Shown piece after piece: positions 37,189 to 46,679 of a stretch of DNA of 64,000 bases (position 1 is the stretch's first letter; each line of letters starts with the position of its first letter). The DNA is taken from the NCBI GenBank assembly GCA_031292515.1, contig JARLGZ010000269.1:186001-250000 (forward strand). Direction: 5' to 3'. Source of the DNA: Puia sp. GTDB taxonomy: Bacteria; Bacteroidota; Bacteroidia; Chitinophagales; Chitinophagaceae. The notes below the pieces were generated by a model that was not told the DNA's origin, searched no databases, and saw only the letters and a list, made by a program, of their open reading frames with translations. A program made the translations under genes and the position numbers.

Positions 37189-37716
37189 ATGTACAATTAT
37201 ATCAAAGCGCTGCACATCATTTTTATCATCACCTGGTTCAGCGGGTTGTTCTATATTGTCCGCCTGTTCATTTATAACGCGGAAGCGGCCGCGCGCCCCG
37301 AACCGGAAAAGGGCATTCTTCAAAAACAGTTCGCTACAATGATCAAACGCCTGTGGTGCATCATCACCTGGCCTTCGGCCATCCTCACCCTGATCTTCGG
37401 ACCCTGGATGCTATATTTGATGGGCTCCGTTCCCACCTGGCTCTGGATAAAATTATCCTTTGTAGCGGGACTCTATCTGTATCATTTTTCATTGCAGATT
37501 ATCTTCAAACAGCAAATGGCGGGGAATTTCAAATACACTTCCCAGCAGTTACGTGTCTGGAACGAAATAGCCACCATCTTCATGGTGGCCATCGTAATGC
37601 TGGTGGTTGTAAAGCAGAATATGAGCTGGGCATGGGGCCTGGCCGGCTTGTTTATTTTTGTAATCCTGTTGATGAGCGCCGTTAAGATCTATAAATATTT
37701 CAGGACCCGGGGTTAA
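37189..37716 (+). CDS. hemJ: Protoporphyrinogen IX oxidase HemJ (CopD-like)
   Basis: 175 residues, four or five transmembrane helices. The N-terminal YIKALHIIFIITWFSGLFYIVRLFIY contains the conserved His and Arg of HemJ. It oxidises protoporphyrinogen IX to protoporphyrin IX in the inner membrane, in place of HemG or HemY, neither of which is present. Co-localisation with hemH completes the pathway. CopD-like copper proteins are the alternative reading, but context favours HemJ. Confidence 0.9.
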   Translation: MYNYIKALHIIFIITWFSGLFYIVRLFIYNAEAAARPEPEKGILQKQFATMIKRLWCIITWPSAILTLIFGPWMLYLMGSVPTWLWIKLSFVAGLYLYHFSLQIIFKQQMAGNFKYTSQQLRVWNEIATIFMVAIVMLVVVKQNMSWAWGLAGLFIFVILLMSAVKIYKYFRTRG

Positions 37717-37818
37717 TCATCCATCTTTTTGCTTCTACCCGGTTTATTTGCAAATCATCATTTTACAGAAAAAATACCCCCACCGGCACCCTCCCCCCGG
37801 AACGACTGCCCCTTGCCG

Positions 37819-37848
37819 GCAACTCCTGAAAAAGCAACTCCTGAAAAA
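37819..37848 (+). repeat. Two tandem copies of GCAACTCCTGAAAAA
   Basis: Two exact, adjacent 15-bp copies (37819-37833, 37834-37848) in the hemJ-ileS gap. Confidence 0.7.
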
Positions 37849-37912
37849 GCCAATCCCGGAAGATAGACCCCGCTGGGCGCTCCCCCCGGATGGCATACAG
37901 GGCCGGAAATGG

Positions 37913-37938
37913 AAAAACCTCCCATAAAGGAGGTTTTT
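37913..37938. terminator. Bidirectional hairpin terminator downstream of hemJ
   Basis: AAAAACCTCC (37913-37922) pairs perfectly with GGAGGTTTTT (37929-37938) over a 6-nt loop; it lies ~200 bp after the hemJ stop. Confidence 0.65.
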
Positions 37939-38212
37939 ATCCGGGGTAAAAAGGAAGTTTTTTAGGAAACTGGCTTTCGGTCATTCCGGGCATTGGATAC
38001 AATAAAATGATGATCGGGTACTTGGAACTAAGCATACCGGGATTCTTGCAAACAGGTTCTTCCAGAGAAATATCAGAGATTAAAAACGGGTCGGCTACGG
38101 ATTGATAATTACGGCAGGACAAGGCTTGCCTTAGTGATGATTTCTTAGAATAAGAGTCTGTATAAGGTCGTGGTTGTAAGATAGTTGCGGTTGGGCCTTC
38201 AGTTATAAAAGG

Positions 38213-38239
38213 AAGGGGAGTAGGAATACCCCCCTTTTT
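38213..38239 (+). terminator. Possible terminator, AAGGGG hairpin with T run
   Basis: AAGGGG (38213-38218) pairs with CCCCTT (38231-38236) over a 12-nt loop, followed by TTT. No gene is immediately upstream. Confidence 0.35.
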
Positions 38240-38582
38240 AACCCCTAAACCCTAAACCGTAGAAAAACTTAATCATGAGTGCTCTTTAATCAAACCGTCT
38301 TAGCAATTGCAATCATGAAATTATTTATAAATAAATACTTATCGTAATATTTGATGTTCGATGACCGGTAAAAAGACCCATTTTCATCCTTCCGGTTTCG
38401 GAAAACTAAAACCCACAAATTATGCCAAACGCCGATAATGTGGATAAATGCCCCTTGCAGGAGCACTTTTTTGGAAGATTTTTGGGTCTTTTGGCAAAAC
38501 ATTAACAACCCGGCCGAGTATCCGGCAAAGAATGGTTGCCGTCTCTTCCCGGAATCTGTCTGATTTTACCCCTTATTTTTTG

Positions 38583-38590
38583 TAACTTTG
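38583..38590 (+). promoter_or_regulatory. -7 box TAACTTTG of ileS
   Basis: TGTAACTTTGCAC fits the Bacteroidota TAnnTTTG box. The predicted leader to the ileS ATG (38631) is about 35 nt. The -33 is weak. Confidence 0.5.
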
Positions 38591-38630
38591 CACCCATTTT
38601 TAAGCGTGAGTTTTTATAATATTTTGGTAT

Positions 38631-41600
38631 ATGCCTGGTAAATACAAAGAATATCAGCAGCTGAACTTGCCCACAATAGGCCGGGAAATGCTGGAAAAAT
38701 GGGAGAAAGGCAGGGCTTTCGAAAAAAGCGTCGGGTTGAGGGAAGGGGCTATTCCTTTTGTATTCTATGAAGGCCCTCCCAGCGCCAACGGCATGCCGGG
38801 TATTCATCATGTGATCAGCCGCACCCTCAAAGACCTGGTCTGCAGGTATAAAACCATGAAGGGTTTTCAGGTGAAACGCAAAGGCGGCTGGGATACGCAC
38901 GGGCTGCCGGTAGAACTCGGCGTGGAGAAAATGCTGGGTATCACCAAGGAGGACATCGGTAAGAAGATCTCCATCGAAGAATACAACGCAACCTGCCGCC
39001 GGGAGGTCCTGAAATACAAGGACAAATGGGACGAACTAACCCGTCAGATGGGGTATTGGGTGGACCTGAAACACCCCTATATCACATTCGAGACCAAATA
39101 TATAGAGACACTCTGGTGGATCCTCGGCGAGTTATACAAGAAGGGACTGTTGTATGAGAGCATCAGCATACAACCCTATTCTCCGGCAGCCGGCACAGGC
39201 CTCAGCTCCCACGAACTGAACCAGCCAGGCTGCTATAAAGACGTAAAAGACACCTCTGTCGTGGCGATGTTCCGGCTTTCGCCGGCCGATACCGCCCTGC
39301 AAGGAGGGAAAGCCATGGGGACCCTCCAACGCATCGACGAAATCCTGAATAGAGATCAGAATACCGAAGACGTCTTCTTCATGGCCTGGACCACAACACC
39401 GTGGACCCTGCCTTCTAATCTCGGCCTTACGGTCGGTCCCCGGATCGACTACCTGCTGGTAAAAACCTTTAATCCTTATACCCATCTTCCCGTAAACATT
39501 ATTCTCGCAAAAGCATTGCTCGGGAAATATTTAAAACAGGAGGGCGAAAACGCTGATTTCAAAGCCTATACGCCGGATTCCAAAATCCTTCCCTGGTCGA
39601 TCCTCGGAACTTTCAAAGGGGCAGAACTGGAAGAGCTTCGTTATGAACAGCTGATGCCCTACGAAGCAAACGCCCCTGAAAAGACCGGCGGTGACCCCTT
39701 CCGCGTCATCCTGGGAGATTTCGTCACGACCGAAGACGGTACGGGCATCGTGCATACCGCACCGGCCTTTGGCGCGGATGACTATAAAGTAGGAACGAAA
39801 TACAAGATCGGTATCCTGACCATGGTCGACCGCCAGGGCAAATTCGTCGACGGCCTCGGCGAATTCAGCAACCGCTACGTCAAAAACTACAAAGACGAAC
39901 CGGACTATACCGATGTCAACGTCGATATTTCCGTCAAACTGAAAAAAGAGAACCGCGCCTTCCGGGTTGAAAAATATGAACACAACTACCCTCATTGCTG
40001 GCGTACCGACAAACCCGTCCTCTATTATCCCCTCGACGCCTGGTTCATACGCACCACCGCGTTGAAAGACAGGATGGTGCAGCTGAATAAGACCATCAAT
40101 TGGAAACCGAAATCCACCGGAGAAGGCCGCTTTGGCAATTGGCTCGAAAACGTTGTGGACTGGAACCTGAGCCGCAGCCGGTACTGGGGTACGCCCCTTC
40201 CCGTCTGGCGCACCGACCTCCCCGAAAACCCAACCGAGGAAGAGCTGGCAGCAAGAGAAGAAGTCTGCATCGGCTCCGTGGCGGAATTGCAGGCTGCCAT
40301 CCGCAGGTCCGTCGCCGCAGGATTTATGCAGCCCAACGCGGGCGAAGACAACGATACCTTTGTAAAACGGCTTACCGCCGATCTTCATAAGCCTTATGTC
40401 GATGCGATCATCCTGGTCAGTCCGAAAGGCAAACCTATGAAAAGGGTCGCCGATCTCATCGATGTATGGTTCGACAGCGGCGCGATGCCCTACGCCCAAT
40501 GGCATTTCCCCTTCGAAAACAAAGAGATCTTCGCACAGAATTACCCCGCCGACTTCATCGCGGAAGGAGTGGACCAGACCCGTGGTTGGTTTTATACCCT
40601 CCATGCCCTCGGCTCCCTGCTGAAAGAATCGGTCCACGAAGAATTGAAAAAGGCGGGCCTCGGAGGAGATGACCTGGATGGCCGTTATCCCGGCCTCGCT
40701 TACAAAACGGTCGTTTCCAACGGTTTGGTGCTTGACAAGAACGGCAATAAGATGAGTAAAAGCAAAGGAAACGTCGTCAATCCTTTCGAAACCATCGATC
40801 AATACGGCCCCGATGCCACCCGCTGGTACCTCATCACCAACGCATCTCCCTGGGAAAGCATCAAATTTGATGTGGAAGGCATTAAAGAGACCCAGCGGAA
40901 GATATTTGGCACTCTCTATAACACTTACCAGTTCTTCGCCCTTTATGCGAATGTGGACGGTTTCAGCTTCAAAGAAGCCTATATCCCTCCCGCAGAGCGC
41001 CCCGAAATCGATCGCTGGATCTTATCTTCTCTTAATAGCCTCATTGCTAAGGTCGTAAGTAACCTGGATGACTATGAACCGACCATTGCCGGTCGCCTGA
41101 TAGAGGATTTTGTGAGCGAACACCTCAGCAACTGGTATGTCCGCCTCTGCCGTCGGCGGTTCTGGAAAGGAGATTACGAGCAGGACAAAATCTGTGCTTA
41201 CCAGACCCTCTATGAATGCCTGGAGACGATCAGCCGCCTGATGGCGCCGATCTCCCCTTTCTTCGCAGATTGGTTGTTTACAAACCTGGAAGAAGTCACC
41301 GGCCACATAAAGACGGATTCGGTGCACCATGCCGATTTTCCGGTTGCCGACCCTGCCTGTATCGACCTTTCCCTGGAAGAAAGGATGCAGCTGGCCCAGG
41401 ACGCATCTTCCCTCATCCTCTCTTTACGCAAACGTGTGAATATCAAGGTTCGCCAGCCCCTGCAAAAAGTCCTGATCCCGGTGCTGAACCCCTCGATGAA
41501 AGAACAGCTTGAAAAGGTGGGCGACCTGATAAAGTCCGAGGTAAATATCAAGGAGATCCAGTACCTGTCCGCAACGGACGGGTTTATAAAAAAGAAGATA

Positions 41601-42113
41601 AAACCCAACTTCGTGGCACTGGGCAAGAAGCTGGGACCAAAAATGAAAGCCGTCGCAGCCGCACTCGGCGCCTTTAGCCAGGAAGATATTTCAAAATTGG
41701 AAAAAGAAGGAAATTATACTTTGCTAATTGATAACGAACCCTTAATATTACAGGTTAATGAAGTAGATATAGCCAGTGAGGATATTCCAGGCTGGGTAGT
41801 GGCCGGGAAGGACGCCCTGAGCGTAGCCCTGGATACTACCGTCACCCCTGAACTGGCCAATGAAGGCAATGCCCGGGAGCTGGTAAACCGCATCCAGAAG
41901 ATCCGGAAAGACAATGGTTTTGAACTGACAGACCGGATATGGGTAAAAATCGAAGAGATACCCGCCCTCAAGGAATCCCTAACCCTTTTTAACGACTATA
42001 TTTGCACGGAAATTTTGGCAGATTCTTTGGAATTGGTGCCCGAAATAGTGAATGGCACTGAAATTGAAGTGAATGATATTCTTTTAAAAGTGTTTGTTAC
42101 AAAAAAAGCCTAA
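38631..42113 (+). CDS. ileS: Isoleucyl-tRNA synthetase
   Basis: 1160 residues, long for IleS and typical of the second (eukaryote-like) bacterial type. The HIGH-equivalent motif reads PPSANGMPGIHHVISR (~residues 47-62). The editing domain includes WTTTPWTLPSN and the KMSKS loop is GNKMSKSKGN (~residue 704). The C-terminal anticodon-binding domain is complete. Type-2 IleS enzymes are often insensitive to mupirocin (general knowledge, not tested here). The DksA-like gene begins 4 bp after its stop and should be co-transcribed. Confidence 0.97.
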   Translation: MPGKYKEYQQLNLPTIGREMLEKWEKGRAFEKSVGLREGAIPFVFYEGPPSANGMPGIHHVISRTLKDLVCRYKTMKGFQVKRKGGWDTHGLPVELGVEKMLGITKEDIGKKISIEEYNATCRREVLKYKDKWDELTRQMGYWVDLKHPYITFETKYIETLWWILGELYKKGLLYESISIQPYSPAAGTGLSSHELNQPGCYKDVKDTSVVAMFRLSPADTALQGGKAMGTLQRIDEILNRDQNTEDVFFMAWTTTPWTLPSNLGLTVGPRIDYLLVKTFNPYTHLPVNIILAKALLGKYLKQEGENADFKAYTPDSKILPWSILGTFKGAELEELRYEQLMPYEANAPEKTGGDPFRVILGDFVTTEDGTGIVHTAPAFGADDYKVGTKYKIGILTMVDRQGKFVDGLGEFSNRYVKNYKDEPDYTDVNVDISVKLKKENRAFRVEKYEHNYPHCWRTDKPVLYYPLDAWFIRTTALKDRMVQLNKTINWKPKSTGEGRFGNWLENVVDWNLSRSRYWGTPLPVWRTDLPENPTEEELAAREEVCIGSVAELQAAIRRSVAAGFMQPNAGEDNDTFVKRLTADLHKPYVDAIILVSPKGKPMKRVADLIDVWFDSGAMPYAQWHFPFENKEIFAQNYPADFIAEGVDQTRGWFYTLHALGSLLKESVHEELKKAGLGGDDLDGRYPGLAYKTVVSNGLVLDKNGNKMSKSKGNVVNPFETIDQYGPDATRWYLITNASPWESIKFDVEGIKETQRKIFGTLYNTYQFFALYANVDGFSFKEAYIPPAERPEIDRWILSSLNSLIAKVVSNLDDYEPTIAGRLIEDFVSEHLSNWYVRLCRRRFWKGDYEQDKICAYQTLYECLETISRLMAPISPFFADWLFTNLEEVTGHIKTDSVHHADFPVADPACIDLSLEERMQLAQDASSLILSLRKRVNIKVRQPLQKVLIPVLNPSMKEQLEKVGDLIKSEVNIKEIQYLSATDGFIKKKIKPNFVALGKKLGPKMKAVAAALGAFSQEDISKLEKEGNYTLLIDNEPLILQVNEVDIASEDIPGWVVAGKDALSVALDTTVTPELANEGNARELVNRIQKIRKDNGFELTDRIWVKIEEIPALKESLTLFNDYICTEILADSLELVPEIVNGTEIEVNDILLKVFVTKKA

Positions 42114-42117
42114 CCGT

Positions 42118-43083
42118 ATGGCATCCAAGAAGAAGGCGGCAAAACCCGCTAAAAAACCTATTAATGTGAAAAAAGCGGCTCCGCCCAAAAAATCAGCTTC
42201 TAAACCTGCCCAGGTGTCAGCCCCCAAAGGGGCTAAAAAGCCCGTCGCGGGTAAAAATACGGTCAAACCAGTCGCAAAAAAAGCCGCCCCCGCGACTAAA
42301 AAGCCGGTTGTACACGCGACCGGGAAAGCAATCCCGGCTAAAGCCGTTTCCAAACCCGTAGCTCCGGCCTCCAAACACCAGCCGGCCGTCTCCGCGAAAC
42401 ATCCCGCTTCAGCCCCGGCGAAACACCCGGCTCAGGTGATTGCAAAGCAACAGGCTCCCGCCGGTAAGCCGGCTGTAAAAGAAGAAACCAAAAAGCCTTT
42501 GGCAGCAAAAATTCCCGAAAAGAAAGAAGAGCCCAAGCCGGCGGCTCCCATTGCCGTTGCCCCCAAACCCGCGGAACCCAAAAAACCGCCTGTTCCCGCC
42601 AAACCGGTAAAAGTTGTCATACCCGAGATCAAAACAAAAACGGTTCGTAAATATGAACCTGAATTCACAAAATCCGTATTAGATACGCCACAGGAAGAAC
42701 AAACAGGACCCACTATGAGATACAGCGACTCAGAATTGACAGAGTTCAGGGAACTTATCAATAAGAAATTGGATGCAGCCAAGAAAGAACTTGCTTACCT
42801 GCAGGGATTGATCACCCGCAAGGATGAAATGGGTGGCGACAACGACGACGCCCGTTACATGACGATGGAGGATGGCAGCATGAGCATGGAAAGGGAACAA
42901 CTGAGCCAGATGGCAAGCCGCCAGATCACTTTTATCGATCACCTCGAAAAAGCGATCATGCGCATCGAGAACAAGACTTACGGCATCTGCCGGGTGACCG
43001 GTAAACTGATCGATAAGGCAAGGCTGCGGGCCGTACCCCATGCCACCCTGAGCATCGAAGCCAAACAAATGATGAACAAATAA
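42118..43083 (+). CDS. DksA/TraR-like protein with Ala/Lys/Pro-rich N-terminal tail
   Basis: 321 residues from the ATG at 42118. About 190 residues of KKPxxA-type low-complexity sequence (for example KKKAAKPAKKPINVKKAAP), histone H1-like, precede a DksA/TraR-like domain. That domain has a coiled coil (ELTEFRELINKKLDAAKKEL) and a zinc-finger remnant GICRVTGKLIDKARLRAVPHATLS with only one Cys of the usual four. This Cys-poor finger is common in Bacteroidota DksA homologues. The tail suggests nucleic-acid binding; the C-domain may act on RNA polymerase (inference). It lies 4 bp after ileS. Confidence 0.85.
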   Translation: MASKKKAAKPAKKPINVKKAAPPKKSASKPAQVSAPKGAKKPVAGKNTVKPVAKKAAPATKKPVVHATGKAIPAKAVSKPVAPASKHQPAVSAKHPASAPAKHPAQVIAKQQAPAGKPAVKEETKKPLAAKIPEKKEEPKPAAPIAVAPKPAEPKKPPVPAKPVKVVIPEIKTKTVRKYEPEFTKSVLDTPQEEQTGPTMRYSDSELTEFRELINKKLDAAKKELAYLQGLITRKDEMGGDNDDARYMTMEDGSMSMEREQLSQMASRQITFIDHLEKAIMRIENKTYGICRVTGKLIDKARLRAVPHATLSIEAKQMMNK

Positions 43084-43116
43084 GGATCGATAAGCCCTTC
43101 CCGAAACGGCCCGTCC

Positions 43117-44937
43117 CTATTTCACTTCCTGCATGTCTACCAGCTTTTTGTAGAATCCCTGCTGGCTGATCAACCCATCGTGCGTTCCCCGCTCCACGAT
43201 CCTGCCTTTCTGTAACACGATGATCTCATCCGCATGCCGGATTGTACTGAGACGGTGTGCAATCACGATACTGGTCCGGTTTTCCATCATCTTATTGATC
43301 GCATCCTGTACCAGCCGCTCGCTTTCGGTATCCAGCGAAGAAGTAGCCTCGTCCAGGATCAGGATCGGCGGGTTCTTCAAAACGGCCCGGGCAATCGTCA
43401 GGCGCTGTCGCTCGCCCCCGCTCAGCTTGCTGCCCCGGTCCCCGATATTGGTATCATAGCCCTCCTCTTTCTGCATGATAAAATGATGGGCATTGGCGAT
43501 GGTCGCCGCCTGTATGATCTCTTCCCGGGTAGCGTCCGGCTTGCCAAGCGCGATATTTGCCAGGATGGTATCATTAAAAAGAATCGGCTCCTGCGTCACA
43601 ATGCTCATCTGCTCCCGGACCGTCTTCAGCGAATAGTCCCGGATATTCGTCCCGTCGATCAGCAGTTCGCCCGAACTGACATCATGGAATCGCGGGACCA
43701 GGTCGGCAAGGGTCGACTTGCCCGCGCCGGAAGAGCCTACCAGCGCCACGGTCTTGCCTTTTTGAATCCTCAGGTTGATATTCTCCAGGATCACGGCATC
43801 CTCATAGGAGAATCCGACATTCTTAAATTCAATGCGGTCCCTGAAATCGACGAGTTTCTTTCCGTTTGGATCATCCAGGATCGTCACGGGAGCCGTCAGC
43901 AATTCCTCCACCCGCTCCATCGCCGCCGCTCCACGCTGGATATTAAAAAAAGAAGTGGACAGGTTTTTTGCGGGATTGATCAGCATCGCGAAAACGGAAA
44001 TATAAACGATCAGGTCGCCGCCGGGGAAACCCTTTCCTCCGTGACCCGTAGCCTCGAGGACCAGTCTCCCGCCAAAATATAGGATCGTACATAAGATGAC
44101 GACACCCAGCACCTCGGTAAGCGGAGAAGCCAGGTCCCTGCGGGCATTCATTTTGTTTCGGATACGGAACAGGCTGTCGTTGATATGCGTGAATTTATTA
44201 CTGAGCAGCATTTCCGCGCCAAACCCCTTGATAATGCGGATGCCGCCCAGGGTCTCATCCAGCACCGACAGGCTTTCGCCCAACTTCACGGAGGCGTCCT
44301 GCGACTGGCTCTTCAGCGACCGGCTGATCCGTCCAACGACAAAGCCGGTGACCGGCAGCAGGATGAGCAGCACCAGCGAGAGGGCAGGACTGAGCCAGAC
44401 CATATAGACAAGGTACGCGATGATCGTCAACGGGTCTTTGATCAATCCTTCCAGGGTGCTGACGACGGAAGATTCGATCTCGTAGATATCATTGGTCATC
44501 CGGGAGATCAGGTCGCCTTTTCTTCTTTCGGTAAAATACCCGATCGGCAGCGCCAGGATTTTCTGATACAGGTCATTGCGCAGATAAGTGATCGTGGCGC
44601 TGCGGATCGGAGAAGAGATATAACTGGACCAGTAGAGAAACAGGTTCTTGAGAAAAGTAGTAACGATGATAAAAATACAAATCGCGATCAGCGCGCCCAT
44701 CGTACCATGCGCCTGGATGATCTGGTCCAGGATCTCCTTTAACGGCCCGATGGCGTTGGTGGAGACCGTCGCCGCCTGCTGAGGCACGTCTTTCGGGAAC
44801 AGGATATTCATAAAAGGGCTCAGCATTCCCAGAGACAGCAGGCCGAAAACGATCGACAAGAGCGTAAAGATCAGGTATGCCAGTAGTTTGCCTTTGTATT
44901 TCGATAGGTATTGGAGGATGCGTGAAAACTTATTCAT
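43117..44937 (-). CDS. MsbA-like ABC exporter (fused permease and ATPase)
   Basis: 606 residues. Six transmembrane helices (residues ~1-330) precede the nucleotide-binding domain with Walker A GSSGAGKSTL, the signature LSGGERQRLTIARA, Walker B ILILDEATSSLD and the H-loop IVIAHRLSTIRH. The domain order and length fit lipid A/lipid-type half-exporters that work as homodimers at the inner membrane, but multidrug export is also possible. It is divergent from rbfA and convergent with the DksA-like gene. Confidence 0.9.
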   Translation of the reverse strand: MNKFSRILQYLSKYKGKLLAYLIFTLLSIVFGLLSLGMLSPFMNILFPKDVPQQAATVSTNAIGPLKEILDQIIQAHGTMGALIAICIFIIVTTFLKNLFLYWSSYISSPIRSATITYLRNDLYQKILALPIGYFTERRKGDLISRMTNDIYEIESSVVSTLEGLIKDPLTIIAYLVYMVWLSPALSLVLLILLPVTGFVVGRISRSLKSQSQDASVKLGESLSVLDETLGGIRIIKGFGAEMLLSNKFTHINDSLFRIRNKMNARRDLASPLTEVLGVVILCTILYFGGRLVLEATGHGGKGFPGGDLIVYISVFAMLINPAKNLSTSFFNIQRGAAAMERVEELLTAPVTILDDPNGKKLVDFRDRIEFKNVGFSYEDAVILENINLRIQKGKTVALVGSSGAGKSTLADLVPRFHDVSSGELLIDGTNIRDYSLKTVREQMSIVTQEPILFNDTILANIALGKPDATREEIIQAATIANAHHFIMQKEEGYDTNIGDRGSKLSGGERQRLTIARAVLKNPPILILDEATSSLDTESERLVQDAINKMMENRTSIVIAHRLSTIRHADEIIVLQKGRIVERGTHDGLISQQGFYKKLVDMQEVK

Positions 44938-44994
44938 GCTTTTGAATTGGTAAAATATAAAGCTGTAAATTTAGGTGTATTATTGTTAATGAAT

Positions 44995-45375
44995 ATGCAA
45001 GAAGGAAAACGGCAGAAACAGGTAAGTGTTTTGTTGCAGCAGGAACTCAGCGATATTTTCCAGCGTATGGGCCTGAGTATCGTTGACGGCGGCATGATCT
45101 CCATCACGACCGTCAAAGTGACCCCCGATTTGCTGGAAGCCAGGATCCACCTGAGCTTTTTCCAGGTGAAAGATCCGGCCGCCCTGATGAAAAAAGTCGC
45201 CGATAAAGGCCGGGAGATAAAAAAGGAACTGGCCGCGCGTGTAAAACACCAGTTGCGCCGGATACCCGATCTGCAATTTTTTGTCGACGACACGCTGGAG
45301 CACGCTTTCAAAATGGAAGAACTGTTCCGGAAGATCAACGCAGAGCGTCCCCCGGATAACCCGTCTCAATCATGA
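44995..45375 (+). CDS. rbfA: Ribosome-binding factor A
   Basis: 126 residues from the ATG at 44995 (MQEGKRQKQVSVLLQQELSDI); the ATG at 44989 adds two residues and is an alternative, whereas the ORF-track start at 44947 has an untypical extension. The KH-like fold landmarks ISITTVKVTPDLLEARIHLSF and LRRIPDLQFFVDDTLEHAFKM are clear. RbfA matures the 30S subunit. Its stop overlaps the ATG of the downstream permease gene by 4 bp (ATGA). Confidence 0.95.
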   Translation: MQEGKRQKQVSVLLQQELSDIFQRMGLSIVDGGMISITTVKVTPDLLEARIHLSFFQVKDPAALMKKVADKGREIKKELAARVKHQLRRIPDLQFFVDDTLEHAFKMEELFRKINAERPPDNPSQS

Positions 45376-46595
45376 ATTTCCTTTTTGCCTGGCGCTATTT
45401 CAAAGCCAAGAAATCCACGAATGCCATCAATGTGATCGCATGGGTAAGCGTAGCGGCCATCATAGTCGGCTCGGCCTCCCTGGTATTGGTACTCAGCGTA
45501 TTTAATGGTTTTGAGGACCTGGTAAAGTCCCTGTACAAGACCTTCTATTCCGATCTCAAGGTCACAGCCACGGAGGGGAAGTCCATCACCCTCAGCGATC
45601 AGCAGCTGCGCCAGCTCGCCGGCCTGGACGGGATCCGTGCCTTTTCACGGATAGCCGAAGACAACGCCTGGATGCAGAACGGTCAGACGCCTTCCCCCAT
45701 CTTCCTGAAAGGGGTGGATTCCAGCTATACCCGGGTGAGCTCGATCGACCGGAAACTGATCAGGGGTAAATTCGAATTGGGAACCGGCGACCACCCGTCC
45801 GCCATCCTGGGATACGGCATCGAGAATGCATTGGGCATACTCTATAGCGATCGTTCCGTGATCCCTCTTTCCGTGTATCTTTTCAATAAATCCAGTCTGG
45901 CGAATCCCACCGACCCGATGGCGTCCGTTAGCGCCGACAATATAGTGGCCTCCGGTACTTTTGCCATCCAGGATGAATTCGACTACAAGTATGTCATCAC
46001 AAACCTTGCGTTCGTAAAACGCATGCTCGGCTTTGCACCCGATGAATACAGCGCACTGGAGATCGCTCTTGTTGATTCCAGCCAGGCCGAAACCGTCAAA
46101 GCCAACGTAAAACGATTGCTCGGGGGAGACTACCATGTGCAGACACGTTATGAACAAAACCAGGGCCTCTATGGCGTCATGCGTACGGAAAAATGGGTGA
46201 TCTATATCGTGCTCTCCCTCATCCTCGTAGTGGCAGCCTTTAACATGGTGGGCGCCCTGACGATGCTGGTGCTGGAGAAGCAGAAAGACATCCATGTATT
46301 AAAGGCGCTGGGGGCCGACAACGGATATATACAGCGGATCTTTTTGAGTGAGGGCCTCTTACTCGCCTTTTTGGGCGGAGGTATCGGGATCGGGCTGGCC
46401 GTGATCATCTGCTGGCTGCAGTTAAAATACAAGTTGGTTCCCCTTCAGGGAGGTTCTTTCCTGGTCGACTATTACCCGGTAAAACTGGTACCCCTCGATT
46501 TCGGAATGGTATTGGGGACCGTGTTGGTCGTTGCGCTGCTCGCCTCCTGGTTCCCCTCGCGAAAAGCTGCCCGCGAACCCATCGACCTCAGATAA
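45372..46595 (+). CDS. FtsX-like permease (LolC/LolE type)
   Basis: 407 residues. One N-terminal helix (WVSVAAIIVGSASLVLVLSVFNGFEDL), a ~220-residue periplasmic domain and three C-terminal helices make the MacB/LolC layout. The cytoplasmic start MNFLFAWRYFKAKKSTNAINVIAW matches LolC/E lipoprotein-releasing subunits. The ATPase (LolD) is not adjacent. It overlaps rbfA by 4 bp, a pairing common in Bacteroidota. Confidence 0.88.
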   Translation: MNFLFAWRYFKAKKSTNAINVIAWVSVAAIIVGSASLVLVLSVFNGFEDLVKSLYKTFYSDLKVTATEGKSITLSDQQLRQLAGLDGIRAFSRIAEDNAWMQNGQTPSPIFLKGVDSSYTRVSSIDRKLIRGKFELGTGDHPSAILGYGIENALGILYSDRSVIPLSVYLFNKSSLANPTDPMASVSADNIVASGTFAIQDEFDYKYVITNLAFVKRMLGFAPDEYSALEIALVDSSQAETVKANVKRLLGGDYHVQTRYEQNQGLYGVMRTEKWVIYIVLSLILVVAAFNMVGALTMLVLEKQKDIHVLKALGADNGYIQRIFLSEGLLLAFLGGGIGIGLAVIICWLQLKYKLVPLQGGSFLVDYYPVKLVPLDFGMVLGTVLVVALLASWFPSRKAAREPIDLR

Positions 46596-46642
46596 CTCTC
46601 TTAACTATATCTCCTAACGCTATCTTTTATCGTCAAAAAACT

Positions 46643-46679
46643 CCACTCACTACTCACACTCACTACAGACTACTCACTA
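46643..46679. repeat. GTGAGTAGT repeat, locus 4 (behind the transketolase N-half gene)
   Basis: Reading the minus strand from the tktA-like stop gives TAG TAG TGA GTA GTC TGT AGT GAG TGT GAG. It is the same unit as at loci 1-3 and begins at the stop codon; it lies between two convergent genes. No opposite arm was seen. Confidence 0.65.

Larger units (their letters stand above)
37717..38582. other. Long intergenic region between hemJ and ileS
   Basis: About 870 bp without a credible gene; short ORFs are mixed and uninformative. It holds a tandem 15-bp repeat GCAACTCCTGAAAAA (37819-37848), a terminator (37913-37938) and a second hairpin AAGGGG/CCCCTT with T run (38213-38239). Between 37940 and 38620 it is AT-rich. 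A small RNA ending at the second hairpin is possible but not shown. Confidence 0.5.

Noticed and set aside
38241-38258. Telomere-like CCCTAAACCCTAAACC
   Set aside because: Only two units in an AT-rich intergenic stretch; chance similarity in a circular bacterial chromosome.
39531-40802. 423-aa minus-strand ORF inside ileS
   Set aside because: Antisense shadow of the ileS coding sequence, which has clear motifs throughout.
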